The notes under the pieces: generated by a model
The model's input: the letters and a program-made list of their open reading frames with translations, nothing else
The model's database searches: none
Told to the model about the DNA's origin: nothing
Shown here: positions 46,350 to 58,540 of the stretch, piece after piece
How positions within the stretch are numbered: position 1 is the first letter of the stretch
How the letters are laid out: each line of letters starts with the position of its first letter
NCBI RefSeq assembly: GCF_007565055.1
Contig: NC_044551.1
Location: 99,844,266 to 99,908,265, forward strand
From: Rhinopithecus roxellana
Taxonomy: Eukaryota > Chordata > Mammalia > Primates > Cercopithecidae
Direction of reading: 5' to 3'
Length of the DNA stretch: 64,000 nt
Position numbers and translations under genes: made by a program

Positions 46350-47289
46350 TATCCATTCTATTTTTTATGTGTAAAAACAGACATGCCCTTGCTATAAATA
46401 CAAACTACATCTTGAGTAGAATACAAAAGAATACAAAGGTCTCCTTTAAGGTAGTAGATGAAAGGGAGAATGAAGGGGGTTTATCTGCTTAGCTCCATAC
46501 CATCTTTTATTTCCCACTGGCAAAAAAAAAAAAAAAAAAAACCACAAACACTTCACTCTCCAGATGGGAGCTATTCCAAACTTTTTGGCTGTGCCTCCTG
46601 GTTCCTTGGCTGATGCCCTGGAAGCCAGATCTTACTACTGCAGGACATAAGCTCATCCAAATCCAGAGGAGGAGATGGAAACAGCATCAACTGTTGTATG
46701 TTTAGAGTTAAGTGTTCACCTTAGACTATATCTAGCTCAGAGAGCTTGACATTGGTAATAGTGACAGTGAAATAGTGGTTTGGAGGCAGTGGCAAGTTCT
46801 GATGGAATAAAGTAGTTGATGAAATAAAGTTTGTGTCTAATTCTGGCAACACTAAGATGTTTTTCTGGGTAGCTCATTTTTTCATCCTCTGCAACCATTA
46901 TTTCAAACTTTAATCAAATCAACCTAAAAACCATTTTAGTTCCTTATACTTCTCAGAAAACCTTGGCTCCTCTTATACAGAGAAGATAAGAGTAATGAGA
47001 AAGATGTTTTGTTATGTTCTAGGCATTAAAGATGCAAGCTCACCTTTATCTGTATCCCTTATGTGCTCGTTTCCTCTTATTTACAGTAGAAAAGCCGTCT
47101 TTTCTTTTATTAAGACCAGTTCTCTAGTTTGTATATTGTGTCCTATCCCTCTTACCATCTCAGGAACCTGAAACCACTGACTGACTTTTTCTTTCCTTTC
47201 TCTTACATCGAATCTGTACATTCCCTCTTAGCCAGTGACACAGTAGGCTCTATTTATAGATGTATGTGCAGAGATAGGGTAAAGGTGAT
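46350..47289. other. Unique sequence with an A19 run
   Basis: A homopolymer lies at 46522-46540. No gene or named repeat. Confidence 0.45.
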
Positions 47290-48262
47290 TCCATATACAA
47301 ATATCCCTGACTTTTATATAATTTTATTTCATTTATAACACTGGTATGTGCCCATTGTTACAAGACAAATATTGTATATAGAAAAGTTCACAATCTTTAT
47401 TTTCCCACCTCTTTATTATCTGTCCTCAGGAATAATATTTAATAATTTGATATGTTCATACTAAGCTACACAAATATATACTCTGGGAGAGACTGATTTT
47501 TTTACTAAATATCCTCTGCATTTCCCAGCCCCCTTCCCTTGTGGATAGATTTAGTTCATATAATGAGTGCTGGCCAGTGAAATATGAGTGGAAGATGTGT
47601 GTCAATTTGGGGTTGATGCAAGCCTTAACCTTAGAGATTGTGGCAACCTTAGAGGTCCCAGGCTCTAGGTGGCACAACCATAAAATGGAGAAGGCCCCCT
47701 GATGGGCATGGGCTTTGTGTAAGAAACATGTAAATCTTTACTCTGTGAGTCTTCTAAGCTTTTAGGATTTTTCTGTTGAAGTAATTTGTGTTATGCACAT
47801 GTATTTCATTTAAAAGATGGGAACACACTAGACATTTATTCTGCAAACTTGTTTTTTTCCCTTAACAGTATTACTAAGATTTATACATCCTTTTCAAAAC
47901 ATGAATCATATTCTACAGTATGACTATATCATAACTTATTTCACCATTTTCCTATGGTTGGATTTTCAGATTGCTCACAACTTTTTACTTTGGTATGATT
48001 TTTGCCTCTACAAACCATAGTGCCATAAATACCTTAACACAGATAACTTTACATACTGACACTTTCATTTTTGTAGTACAATTTTTGCAAATTGAGATGC
48101 ATGGGTCAAAGGATTTGTGTGTGTTTATTTAAGTAGAAATTTCCAGACTGCTTTACAGAAATATTTGAAGCCTTTCATACATACATTAGAAATATGAGTG
48201 CCTGTTTTTCTTTCGTTTAACAGTGGATGACATAGGTAGCTTATGTTATGAATTTCTCATAT
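47290..48262 (-). mobile_element. Old L1 (L1M-type), minus strand, part 1
   Basis: The pattern around 47920-48110 (TTCACCATTTTCCTATGG, TTGCCTCTACAAACCATAG, GAGATGCATGGGTCAAAGG) resembles the reversed 3' end of ancient L1. Continuation is seen after the DNA transposon at 48264-48598. Confidence 0.5.
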
Positions 48263-48263
48263 T

Positions 48264-48598
48264 CAGTCATGCATCACTTAATGAGGAGGATCTGTTCTGA
48301 GAAATGCATCTTTAGGCGATTTCTTTGTTGTGAAAATACTGTACAGTATATTTACACAAACCTAGATTGTATAGCCTATACACACCTAGGCTAGGTATAG
48401 CCTATTATTCTTAGGATACAAACCTGTGTGGCATGTTACTGTATGAAATACTGTAGGCAATTGTAACAAAATAGCATTTGTGTATCTAAACATACCTAAA
48501 CATAGAAAAGGTACAGTAAAAATATGGTATTACAATTTAATGAGTACCACTGTCATATATACAGTCTATTGTTATGGAAACATTGCAATGCCTGACTG
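48264..48598 (+). mobile_element. Non-autonomous Tc1/mariner-type DNA transposon, 335 bp
   Basis: Left end CAGTCATGCATCACTTAATG; the right end reverse-complements to CAGTCAGGCATTGCAATG. These are terminal inverted repeats, and TA follows the right end. The middle has the palindrome-like CACCTAGGCTAGGTATAGCC segment of a common Tigger/MER family. No transposase. Confidence 0.75.
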
Positions 48599-48599
48599 T

Positions 48600-49200
48600 A
48601 TAAAGGAGATTTTGCATAATCATGCCGAATTCTTGTGTGTATTTTATATGTATACAGGCAGTGTGTGTGTATGTCTGTGTGTGTGTGTGTGTATTCTCTA
48701 CTCTTCTATGATGTTATGTGCTTTTGTGTTGTTTGCTTAATGGAGTGTCTTGGAGATTATTTTGTATCAGAAGAGAAAGTAGCTTCTTATTTCTTCTTAT
48801 AGTTATATAGTGTTCTACTGTATGACTGTACTATAATTTACCAAATTTAGTTAGTATTCCTATGGATGAACATTGAGATTATTTTTCATCTTTTGCTTGA
48901 TAAAAAGGGTTGCAAGTAGTAACCTGATTTGTGTCATTTTACATATATGCAAGAGTATAAAATAAATTTTTTTAAATTGACTTTCTGGCTTGAAGGGTCT
49001 GTATATTTGTCATTTTAATAGATATTACCAGACTACTTCTGCAGAGGTGACTGTTATTCTTACCATCAAGGTATGAGGGTATCTGTTTCCTCAAACACTC
49101 TCCCCAAAGTTTGTTATCAAACGTTTTGATCTTTTCAAAGTTTGTTATTCCATCTTGATAGATGAAAGTGATAATACATATCATTTAGTATACATGAGAT
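48600..49200 (-). mobile_element. Old L1 (L1M-type), minus strand, part 2
   Basis: 48790-48960 has the reversed L1M pattern (TAGTGTTCTACTGTATGAC, GATGAACATTGAGATTATT). Contains (TG)n at 48660-48692. Highly diverged. Confidence 0.5.
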
Positions 49201-49309
49201 TGCTTGTTCTACAGAGTCACTTTTATTTTATTTTCTATTATCTGTATCTACCATTTTTTTGTTTGATTTTTGCCTTTTAGCATTGGATTGTTGGTCTTTT
49301 TACAATTGA

Positions 49310-49829
49310 TGTTGAGAGACTGAATACACAAATGAGAAATGGCCAGATTATCTGCAATAGTAAGGTGTTTACCCACAACCTGTAGCAACTAGCCCAGGAA
49401 GCCAGTTCCATATCTATAGTAACCAGTACAGGAAGTCAAACAATTCTTTATAGCAACTAGTAGAGGAAACCAAATAATAATCCCTAAAATAATTACCCCA
49501 AATATCCAAAGACTTGATTAATAATTGACAGTTTCCTTAATTTTTGTCCCTAGGTTTTTGGCTTTCTGGAGAAAGCCAAAAATACATCTCTACCCAATCA
49601 TATGGATACCCTGCTTTCAGTTAGCTGCCTACTGCTTCCCCATGCTAACAACCTTCAATCAGGGCATGTCAAAACAATCCTTTTTATTTCTATAAAGTTT
49701 TCACCTCTGCCTGCCTTTGAGGTCTGCCAAATGCAAATGATGGTGGGTACTCCTTTGCTGTATCAAGCTCTGAATAAATAGCCTTCGCTTTTGCTTGTTC
49801 TTATTTGTGTGGTCTGACAATATTTTGCA
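49310..49829 (+). mobile_element. LTR-like element, plus strand (family not identified)
   Basis: Begins TGTTGAGAGACTG and ends TTTTGCA. It has AATAAA near 49773, followed by CTTTTGCTTGTTCTTATTTG, GT-rich sequence and the terminal CA. The structure fits a solo LTR of about 520 bp. No clear target duplication. Confidence 0.5.
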
Positions 49830-49836
49830 GTTCTTT

Positions 49837-50147
49837 GGTGGTGGTGGTGGTGGTGGTTGTTTTGAGAGACAGGATCTCACTGTGTTTCCCAGGCTGGAGT
49901 GATGTGGCATGTTCATAGCTCACTGCTTGAACTCATGGGATCGAGTGATCTTCCTACCTAAGCTTCTCAAATAGCTGGGACTACAGACATGTACCACTAC
50001 ACATGGCTAGTTAAACAAAATTTGTTTTGTAGAGATAGGCTTTCTTTATGTTGCCCAGGCTGGTCTCCAGCTTCTGGACTCAAATGATCCTCCTACTTCA
50101 GGTTCCCGAAGTTCTGGGGTTACAGGTTTGAGCCACCATGCCCTATC
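49837..50147 (-). mobile_element. Old Alu (AluJ-type), minus strand
   Basis: Perfect 11-bp target duplication TGCAGTTCTTT (49826-49836 and 50148-50158). On this strand the tail is (GGT)n, GGTGGTGGTGGTGGTGG. The body is strongly diverged, with ACTCATGGGATCGAGTGAT in place of the usual text. Confidence 0.9.
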
Positions 50148-50159
50148 TGCAGTTCTTTT

Positions 50160-50680
50160 TATGTCAGTCCTTATCAGTGTTGTACAAACATGTTTTTTGA
50201 CCTTGTTAGAGTGTTTTGAAATATAAATTTTAGTTGGTGTTAAAAATACATATAGCAAAGTGCACAAATCCTGAATGTATCGCTCAATGACTTTTCACAA
50301 TGTAAACACTCACATGTAATACGATCAAGAAACAAGAGTATTATCAAAACACTAGAGGCCCCTTCGTGGTCCCTTCCAGTGACTATCTTCCCCCACAGAC
50401 GTCACCTCCCTCCCTTCAAGTTTAACTACCTATCTTGACCTCTAAAAGTTTTTCTATAATTTTGCTTTTGAGCTTTACATCAACAGAATCACATGGTATA
50501 TACGCTTTTGTTTCCGGCTTTCTTTGTCCAAATTCATTTGGATGAGATTCATTCATGTTGTAGGCAAGTGAAGTTAATTTATTCCCACTGCCATATTATC
50601 CCATATGAATACACCACCATGTTTTGAACATAGTTGCTTAATATATCTTAAGTGAGTTATCTATATTAGCAGTGCTGAGT
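50160..50680 (-). mobile_element. Old L1 (L1ME-type) 3' region, minus strand
   Basis: The order GCACAAATCCTGAATGTATC, CTCAATGACTTTTCACAATG, GATCAAGAAACAAGAG and TTGAGCTTTACATCAACAG matches the reversed 3' UTR of ancient L1ME elements. Confidence 0.6.
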
Positions 50681-50683
50681 GGT

Positions 50684-50878
50684 CACAAGGATGATTAAGA
50701 CATCATTCAGTGAATCTGTTTCTCATGCTTAAACATACCCAAAAACATCATAATGGTGTTGATCACTTTATTGTTTATCTTGATTCATATGGATTCTGAA
50801 ACCTACGTGAACAGTGAGCCTGAAGGAAATGGAGAGAGAGGATGATATGGGTGGTTTGAATTTCTGGAGTAGGGGGTT
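50684..50878. other. Short unique spacer
   Basis: Nothing recognised. Confidence 0.5.
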
Positions 50879-50883
50879 GCTGG

Positions 50884-51320
50884 TGTCTTAGTCTGTTCTG
50901 TGTTCCTATGCAGGAATACCTGAGGATGGGTCATTTATAAAGAAAAGAGGTTTAGTTAGCTCATGCTTTTATAGGCTGTATGAGGAGCATGATGCCAGCA
51001 TCTGCTCCATTTCTGCTAAGGGCTTCAGAGTGCTTCCAAATCACGGCAGAAGGTGAAGGTGAGCCAGCATGTACAGAAATCAAATGGTAAGAGAAGAAGC
51101 AAGAGAGAGAGAAGTGGGGAAGAGCCAAGTCCTTTTTTAACAACCAGCTCTCATGAACTAATAGAGCAAAAACTCACTCCCCAACTTTAGGGAGAGCATT
51201 CATCTATTTATGATGGAGCCATCTCCATGACTCACAAACCTCCCACTGGACCCTACCTGTAACATCCGGGATCAAATTTCAACATGATGTTTGGAGAGGT
51301 TAAACATCCAAACTATAGCA
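50884..51320 (-). mobile_element. MaLR LTR (MLT1/MST-type), minus strand
   Basis: On the plus strand it runs from TGTCTTAGTCTGTTCTGTG to CATCCAAACTATAGCA, with ATTTATAAAGAAAAGAGG and GGCAGAAGGTGAAGG inside. This is the reversed MaLR LTR. GCTGG at 50879-50883 and 51321-51325 is a perfect 5-bp duplication. Confidence 0.88.
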
Positions 51321-51528
51321 GCTGGAGGGAGGGTTTCTCCAAAGACTGGTTGAGAATCAGCAGTGGTAATGAAAACCAACATGTTGGTTGCTTGAAAACC
51401 AACCCCGAGGCCATTCACTACGACATTACATTTTACATACAGTGAACTACAAAGATTGTCAAACCAGAGTGGGGTGTGATCTTTGAGTATAGTGCTATCT
51501 ATGAGAGACAAATAAGGGGGATAATAAC

Positions 51529-51816
51529 TCCTTTTTTTTTTTTTTTTTTTCTTTTGAGACAGGATCTTGCTCTGTCACCCAAGCTTGAGTGCAGTGGTGC
51601 TATGACGGCTCACTGCATTCTTGACCTTGGGGGCTCAGATGATCCTCCTGTCTCAGCCTCCTGAGTAGCTAGAACTGCATGTGCCACCATTCCTGGCTAA
51701 TGTTTTGATTTTATGTAGAGAAGAGGCCTACCTATGTTGCCCAGGCTGGTCTTGAATTCCTGAGCTCAAACAATCCTCCTGTCATGGACTCCCAAAATGC
51801 TAAGATTACAACAGGT
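51529..51816 (-). mobile_element. Old Alu (AluJ-type), minus strand
   Basis: Target duplication GATAATAAC (51520-51528 and 51817-51825). T20 tail; diverged body from GAGACAGGATCTTGCTCTGT to TTACAACAG. Confidence 0.92.
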
Positions 51817-51834
51817 GATAATAACCTCTTATAA

Positions 51835-52430
51835 TTGCTGAACTCATAACATGATACCCAAAATTATGGCACCTTGACATGCTGAGTATTTGTGGAACAG
51901 GAGGAAGGAAGCAGGGAGGGTCTCAGAAGCAAGAAAGTCTCTCTGACCTTCCCCTGTCCTCTTATATCTGACCCTCTTTTTTCTTAGAGGTGGTTCATGG
52001 AAACTAGAATTCCTCTCTCTTGAAATAAGTCTTAAAACCTAGAAAGATCACTCTCTGACCTTCTCCCTTCTCCGTTAAAAAGTCCTCAGTCACAGATGTC
52101 CTGCTCCACACCTGCAGGGAAGGAATGTCACACAGGGAGACAGAAAAGAATCTGAAGAAACCGTGCTGAGCTCACCTAGTTTAAAACCACTGGATCATAC
52201 CTCTTTCTGTCCAATCATGTTTCTCCACTTCTGTCCACTTCTTTCATTAGACTCACCATAAAAATACGCAGTTTTCCCTGGATCTTTGGGTCTTCATTTC
52301 TGAAGGCTCCTGTGTCACATATGACTTTGGTGAAATGAATTTTTCACACTTTTCTCTTGTTAGTCTGTTGTTTGGTATAGGGCCATCAGCATGACCTTTA
52401 TGATAGGTGAGGAAAAGATAACTTTTTCTC
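51835..52430 (+). mobile_element. LTR-like element, plus strand (class I ERV type, family not identified)
   Basis: CAAAATTATGGCACCTTGAC, CAGAAGCAAGAAAGTCTCTC, CCAATCATGTTTCTCCAC and the closing TTTTCTCTTGTTAGTCTG resemble the U3-R-U5 order of class I ERV LTRs. No clear ends. Confidence 0.45.
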
Positions 52431-52521
52431 CCCTACACAATATAGACAAAATGGTTAGGACACAAAATACTGTATTTTGCTTCCTTGTTCAACATTTTTG
52501 AATATTTATTTACTATGAGGT

Positions 52522-52660
52522 CTAGAGCAGTGATTTCCAAACTTTAGTGTGGATCCAAATCACTTGGAGGGCTTGTTGAAAAAAACAAATCACTGGGTCT
52601 CCCAAGGATTTGCATTTCTAACTAATCCCAATGTAATGGGAATGGCTATTCCCGGGACTC
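52522..52660 (+). mobile_element. MER5A-type DNA transposon fragment
   Basis: GTGATTTCCAAACTTTAGTG, AATCACTTGGAGGGCTTG and GGATTTGCATTTCTAAC follow the order of the MER5A (hAT-Charlie) consensus as I recall it. Part of it (52605-52638) recurs inside the Alu that follows. Confidence 0.65.
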
Positions 52661-52922
52661 ACTTGGAAAACTGGACTGGACAAGAAAAAGAATAATGTGA
52701 GTGAAGCAAATCAATGATAATAGGTTTAGGTAACTTAATTCTGAATTTATCTCCCTGTGTAGGGCATTCACGAGTTTTCTTTTTCCCCAGGTGCCATTTT
52801 CTGGTAAGCAATAATTTTACGCAGTCTTTCAGGAAACTTAAGAAGCTCCTGTGAATTATTTGCAAGAAAAATAGTTTGAGAATATTAGGGTTTGAACACT
52901 ATTTTTTTAAAAAAGAAACAAC

Positions 52923-53111
52923 CTTTTTTTTTTTTTTCAGATGGAGTCTCACTCTGTCACCCAGGCTGTAGTGCAGTGGCGCTACCTCGACTTGCTGCAA
53001 CCTCCTCCACTTCCTGGGTTGAAGTGATTCTCCTGCCTCAGCCTCCCCATGAGGATTTGCATTTCTAACTAGTCCCAATGTAATGCTGAGGCACCCGCCA
53101 CCAAGTCTGGC

Positions 53112-53144
<33 letters not shown>

Positions 53145-53272
53145 TATTTTTAGTAGTAGATGGGGTTTCACCATTTTGGCCAGGCTGGTTTTGAACTCCT
53201 GGCTTCAAGTGATCTGCCTGCCTTGGCCTCCCAAAGTGCTAGGATTACAGGCGTGAGCCACTGTGCCCGGCC
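52923..53272 (-). mobile_element. Alu SINE, minus strand, with a 34-bp foreign segment and 30-T internal run
   Basis: Target duplication AAAAGAAA(C/T)AAC flanks the element. The body is interrupted at 53049-53090, where the usual GAGTAGCTGGGATTACAGG is replaced by a segment matching 52605-52638 at 33 of 34 bases. The inter-arm A-run has expanded to T30 (53114-53143). Confidence 0.9.
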
Positions 53273-54224
53273 AAAAGAAATAACTTTTAAAGAAATATTT
53301 CGAAGTATAAAATTGGTAAAATATATTAGTAGGCTATTTCAGTGGATGTGGCTGGAATGCAGAAACATTTGAGAGAATTTAAGATGTGTCGCTGTTAGCA
53401 GACAAACATTTTCGGTTAACTTTCAATTATGTTGTATGGACTATATCAAGATTTTATTAGGTCTGGTTATTGATTCATTTCCCCTTTAAAACAATTAAAA
53501 TGTTATGTTTCCTTTTGGGAAGAAGTTTTTACTGTTTCCCTGCTACAGAACATTTAATACATACGTTAACATCAGTGACATATTCATAATTCTTTCCAAG
53601 ATTCTCATAAGAAAGGTTTTGGGAATAAAATCAAATAAAGTAATGTTATTAAAGGATTAATCTTGATTCTGCTCTAATATATTTTTTAAAAGCAAATCAA
53701 TTTCAAGTTAAGAAAATTTATGTTACTATTATTAAACTAATTTATAATACTGTTATATAATAATATAACTATATTAATAATTATTAGTAATTATTTATAA
53801 TTATTACTTTCATTCAACTACTGTTGCTAAAAATCTTGTAATAATTCTCATTTCATTATAATGTACCAATGTTTGTACCCCGAAGGTAAGAATTATTATT
53901 TTGGGAGATGTTTTATGTTAGAATAGTGAATAGGTCAACCTACAGGCATTCCCAGGACTGAGTCTATTTCATCCATATAAAAAACGTGTTAAGAAGTACA
54001 TCCAGGCTTATGAGGGGCCCAGGAGATTGGTCTGGCAGTTGGACATTGAGAACTTCAAGGTCTGTTCCAACTAGGGCTTAGGATTTCATACAGTCAAAGA
54101 CAATTAGGACTGGAAAGACCATAGTCCCCTCCCCTCATTACCAAAGGAGAAACAGGCCAGAGAGGTTAATTGAACTGCCCACAGAGTTGTTTAGGGACCC
54201 AGGCAGTAATATAATAACATAGAT
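53273..54224. other. AT-rich unique sequence
   Basis: 53690-53835 is almost pure A/T (TAATTATTAGTAATTATTTA type). A weak MIR-like trace at 54125-54205 (AGAGAGGTTAATTGAACTGC) is possible. No gene. Confidence 0.4.
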
Positions 54225-54425
54225 AGAATACATCAAATGCTTTCTTCGTGACAGGTAGAGTTCTTTAGGTGCAGTATTTCATTTATTTCATTTATTTCTT
54301 ACATTTTGATACTTTAATGACATTCCCTACTCTAAAGATGAAAAAACTTAGAAGCAGGGAAGGTGAGAATCTTTCCTTATATCACACAGATAGTGGGGAC
54401 TGGCAATGAGTCTTCACCCAGGACT
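54225..54425 (+). mobile_element. MIR SINE remnant, plus strand
   Basis: AATGCTTTCTTCGTGACAGG, GATGAAAAAACTTAGAAGCA and ATCACACAGATAGTGGGGAC match the end-to-end order of MIR: interior, first-copy tail, then the GTCACACAGCTAGTAAG-like box. Diverged. Confidence 0.6.
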
Positions 54426-55614
54426 GAGCTCTTCCTCCCATGTCTTCTCTTCTTATTCCCAACCTATCACCATCTTGTCTCCAAACTGTCTCCCATGAAC
54501 CACTTGAAAGCTATATTACAATATCAGAAATGGTATTTTATGGTGTATAAAATGCTAAATATGTTATCAGATTAAAAAAAGAAATCAATCTTATGACATC
54601 AAAAGATATCCTTAAGAAAGTAGCAGAATTGAAAAAAGGTGTACTGATAATAATCCCATATGCCTCCTCACAAAATACAGACATAATTTAAAATGTATGT
54701 GTTTTAAAATGTACGTGTTTGACATTCTTTTTGTTGTATTTCCTTCCCTCTTTCCTTTGTATTAGATTCAAGTTTACTTTTTAGCTTATTAACGCATCTG
54801 AAATTTAATATGTTTGTTCAATGAAAAAGAAATCAATATATTCTCCTGCTAGGTCTTAATACAGTGCTCAGATTGTAGTTTATACACTGTACATTTTACC
54901 TTCCCTCACCATTTTTACAGGCAGATTATTTTATGGCCTAGTGGTTCTTTAGTAGGCCATAAGCACTACATATACTTGATAACTCCTTTATAACAAAGCA
55001 AAAGGAGCATGTCAGTTCTAAAAGTCTCAAAACTGGGCCTTTTATTAAAATTTTAATAAAAACTGTAAACCATTAAAAAAGAGTTAAATTTTGTTGCTGT
55101 CATTGAGAAATGCTATTCTTGGCTTATATTATATGCAAATTAATGAGTCTCTTCAATAATCACTTTGTGAAAACAAGACTGTCTGGAAATTTTGCCCAAG
55201 TAGACCGATGGGAGTTTGCACATGTTTTTGGGGAAAATTCTTGCATAGATTTCTCTTTGCTTTACTCTGGCTGATTACTGACTTCGTCTTAAGAAAAATC
55301 ATCCTTATGGGACATTTTATAATAAGATTGATTTTACCTATAGTTACCATACCACCTTCTTTTTTACTTTCAGAGGACGTCTGATTTCATTTCTTCATTT
55401 TCAATAGTAAAATATGATCCAGATGTAGAGAATGGTGAGGTGGAATTTCTCATAGTTCATTTAGAACCTCCATTAATTAATTCCCCATTGTTGGCAGTGT
55501 TAACAGCATGTGTTTTAGAGTTTGAATAGGTAAAATGGGAAACCCCACACCCCACTTCTAGCATCTTATCGTTTGCTAGAGAGTTTTGAAATCATGCCTT
55601 TAGAAATTTGCATG

Positions 55615-55616
<2 letters not shown>

Positions 55617-55651
<35 letters not shown>

Positions 55652-55652
55652 T
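55617..55652. repeat. (GT)n microsatellite
   Basis: GT units followed by GCGCGTGCATG. Confidence 0.9.
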
Positions 55653-57808
55653 GCATGTGCATATGTATGTATGTGGATATTTAAAAAACCCCTAAATCTA
55701 TAGACTTCTTGGAGGTGGAGGTAGATGAGAGGTTGGCAATTTAAATATCTTTGTGAAATTAATGCTATGTTTTTTTTTCCCCCTGAAAGCGAACGTTGTA
55801 GAAATGAGTGTGTTGAATTGCAAAAAAAGAATTTGGAAAAACTGCTTCCACATTAATCTTACTTTACTAGAATCTGCAAAGCATTTGTATAGGACTAATA
55901 GTAAGTCCCACAAACCTGAATCTCTCCTGGAGGAATTAGATCACAAGTGTAGCCTGCAGGGTGATTCCATGTTGCAGTAAGTGCTGCTTTCCTGGGCAGC
56001 CTGCAGTCTGCTCTATGGCTGTCTGCGGAGGCTTGTGCCAGCTGGAACAGGAAAACATGGATCTGCTTGCTCTTCTGGCCAATAGACCCAAAGCACTCCC
56101 TTATTCCTCTTTAAAACATTACTATATAAAATGAAATAATACTTGATCAATCCTCTCTTTTTGTAAATAGCAATGATGTTTCAGATGATGCTGCTTCATT
56201 GATGCTCTGAAAAAATACATTCATGAATTAGTACTAAATTGACATTTTAATTTTGTCCCTTCCTGTTGTTTAGAATTCACAGTCAGCTGCAAGGACCTTG
56301 CATAACACACATATGGAACATTCATATGTGCCTCTTGATTCTGTATGCCACCCTCATATTTTGAGATTTGTCCATACAAGTCAGCTTGAATTTGATAATA
56401 TCCTGTCAATTAAACTAAACCTTGTTTTCAAAGCCAAATAGCACAAGTGCCTCAGGCACCTGGAAAAAAACCCAGCACACAGGCTCAAGTGGATAGTTAG
56501 GTGTGCAATTACTTGATTTATACACGTGTGTGTTTCTGAAATTACAGCTGCAGGGTTTTGTGGTCTCTGTGGGGGTGTGAACAGTTTTGCTGGCAAGTCT
56601 GTTATGCCTTACTTTGGAAATTTGGCTCCCAACATAAATTCCCCTCCCATCACTGATGGAGAACAAAGTCTATCTGTCACTTTTCCATTTGCCTGCCACA
56701 ATGATTCAGAAAGAAAACAGTCTTATTTTGCTGCTCTAATTGGGAATTGCTGATTCATCTCACAAGTCCAATCATCTTCACTTTTCACTATACAAATATG
56801 AGTTGTGGATGTGGTATAAGCTGGCAGGAAAGGGCAGGCTTCCCACCCTTGTCACTGACCCAACTACTTGTAAATTTGCTTGAGGGAACACAGTTCTTTC
56901 CACAAAACTCCCCTTCTTCAATGGAAGGTTTTGAAACCAAAGCATTCATTCAGAAGAAGGTCCTGTTGTTCTTTTGGCTTTGCAGCTATTTAAAACAATA
57001 CTTGCCTTGAAGTTCTATGTATACTTTTAACCTTTTGGCTTAGCTGTAGAAAAGCTTATTACTGCAAGCAGACTCAATCACTCATGATAGTACAACACTC
57101 TGGAAACCTTATCATCGCACCGTCTAGTTGAGTAATTAAATGCAAGGTAGATTTACAGTTCAGTGGATTTGCTCATGGTGGGGGTGGCAGCCATCTCCTC
57201 TTTCCCTTTTGAATTTTTCAACCTCACACTGCTGCTTTGCATCAGGGTGACTGGAAAATGTGAAATCAAATATTAAAGAGCAAATATAGATTAGAAAGGG
57301 GGTGGCACATTGGGGAAAGAAAGACAAGGGCACTGAAGGATTTTGCTGTCCAAGCAAAGGAAAATTATTCTAACTTTGTGTAACTTTTGCAGCTTTGTTA
57401 ATATTAGAAGATGTAGCTATTATTAGATTCCTTTTTTATGAGGAAATTAAACAAGGTCATTTCAGTAACACTGAGAACTCACACTTTCTGCGAAACCACT
57501 ATTTCCTCGAGGGGCTAATAGGAGCTCAACATGGATAGAAAAACCACTCCTTTCATATATTCTCAGAATAGTTACCTAGACTCATAATGGCTGGAGATTG
57601 AAAAGGCCTATTCAGTTCTTGGCTGCAGCCTCTGGGGATCAGGGCAGCATTTTTCTTTATTCTGTAGTACATTTTCCCCTGTTTTGAATGGTTTTATTTT
57701 AATGGCCTCAAGGCTTTCTCTTCTTCCACGGAAAACTTATTCCAGACTCTAGCCAATCTCAGCGTGAAAATTACTTTCTTACCAGAAATTAAAAGATGTC
57801 TCTATTTT

Positions 57809-57842
57809 GTGTGTGTGTGTGTGTGTGTGTATGCGTGTGTGT
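57809..57842. repeat. (GT)n microsatellite
   Basis: Ten GT units, an ATGC break, then more. Confidence 0.9.
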
Positions 57843-58311
57843 AAAAAGAGAGTGTAGGCTCATTTGACATTTTCACTCTTGAAATCAAGAATCTTCTTGC
57901 TTTCTCTTACCTCAAATATACCCTAACCTTGACATTGCCTATAGGTATTTTTTAAAAGTCTATCTGTCTACACAAATTTCTGGTCAGTTATTACTTAAAT
58001 AAATGCTTTTTAGCCTGTTCCCCCTCCTCAGGTTTTTAAGGGTTACTCTTACATTTTATGAAAGAAATTAGCATTTATCTCCGTCATAAGTGACAGCGTA
58101 TTCTGCACTCAGGGTATAAATAGCAATACTATATACATATCATCTGCCTCAAATCATTTTTTTTTGGAACAGGTAAGGTATAAATACTACAAATGAATAA
58201 ATACATGTATGCAATATTCATATTATAGCTTATTAGCATGTTTGATTTGTCATTGCAAATTAAATGACTATTTTTATCTTCCAGGAAATTTGCTAAATTC
58301 AAACATTGGTT

Positions 58312-58540
58312 TCAGTTATTTATTTATTTATTTGCTCGTTCAAACAAAACTTGTTGAATACCTCCTATATTTGAATACTTGTAGGTGCTGGGAATTCCAT
58401 GGTGAATAAAACAAAGTCCCTGTCTTTGTGAAACTTACATTCCAGTGGTGGGAGACAGAATATAAACAAACAAGTAAATAGTCTGTCAAATGGTGATGCA
58501 TGCTATAAAAAAATCAAGTAGGATGAGGGAGATAGGATCT
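58312..58540 (+). mobile_element. L2 LINE 3' end, plus strand
   Basis: ATTTATTTATTTATTTGCTC, TGTTGAATACCTCCTATAT, AGGTGCTGGGAATTCCATGG, AAACTTACATTCCAGTGGTG and GACAGAATATAAACAAACAA follow the L2 3' UTR order very well. Confidence 0.78.

Larger units (their letters stand above)
54426..58311. other. Repeat-poor block, no gene recognised
   Basis: Nearly 3.9 kb with only microsatellites, at 55617-55652 and 57809-57842. 55980-57360 is the densest candidate for conserved non-coding DNA (see findings). Short frames, for example 56526-56753 plus, have no domain. Confidence 0.4.

Noticed and set aside
48264..48598. Possible RNA gene because of its palindromic middle
   Set aside because: The inverted ends and TA flank show a DNA transposon.
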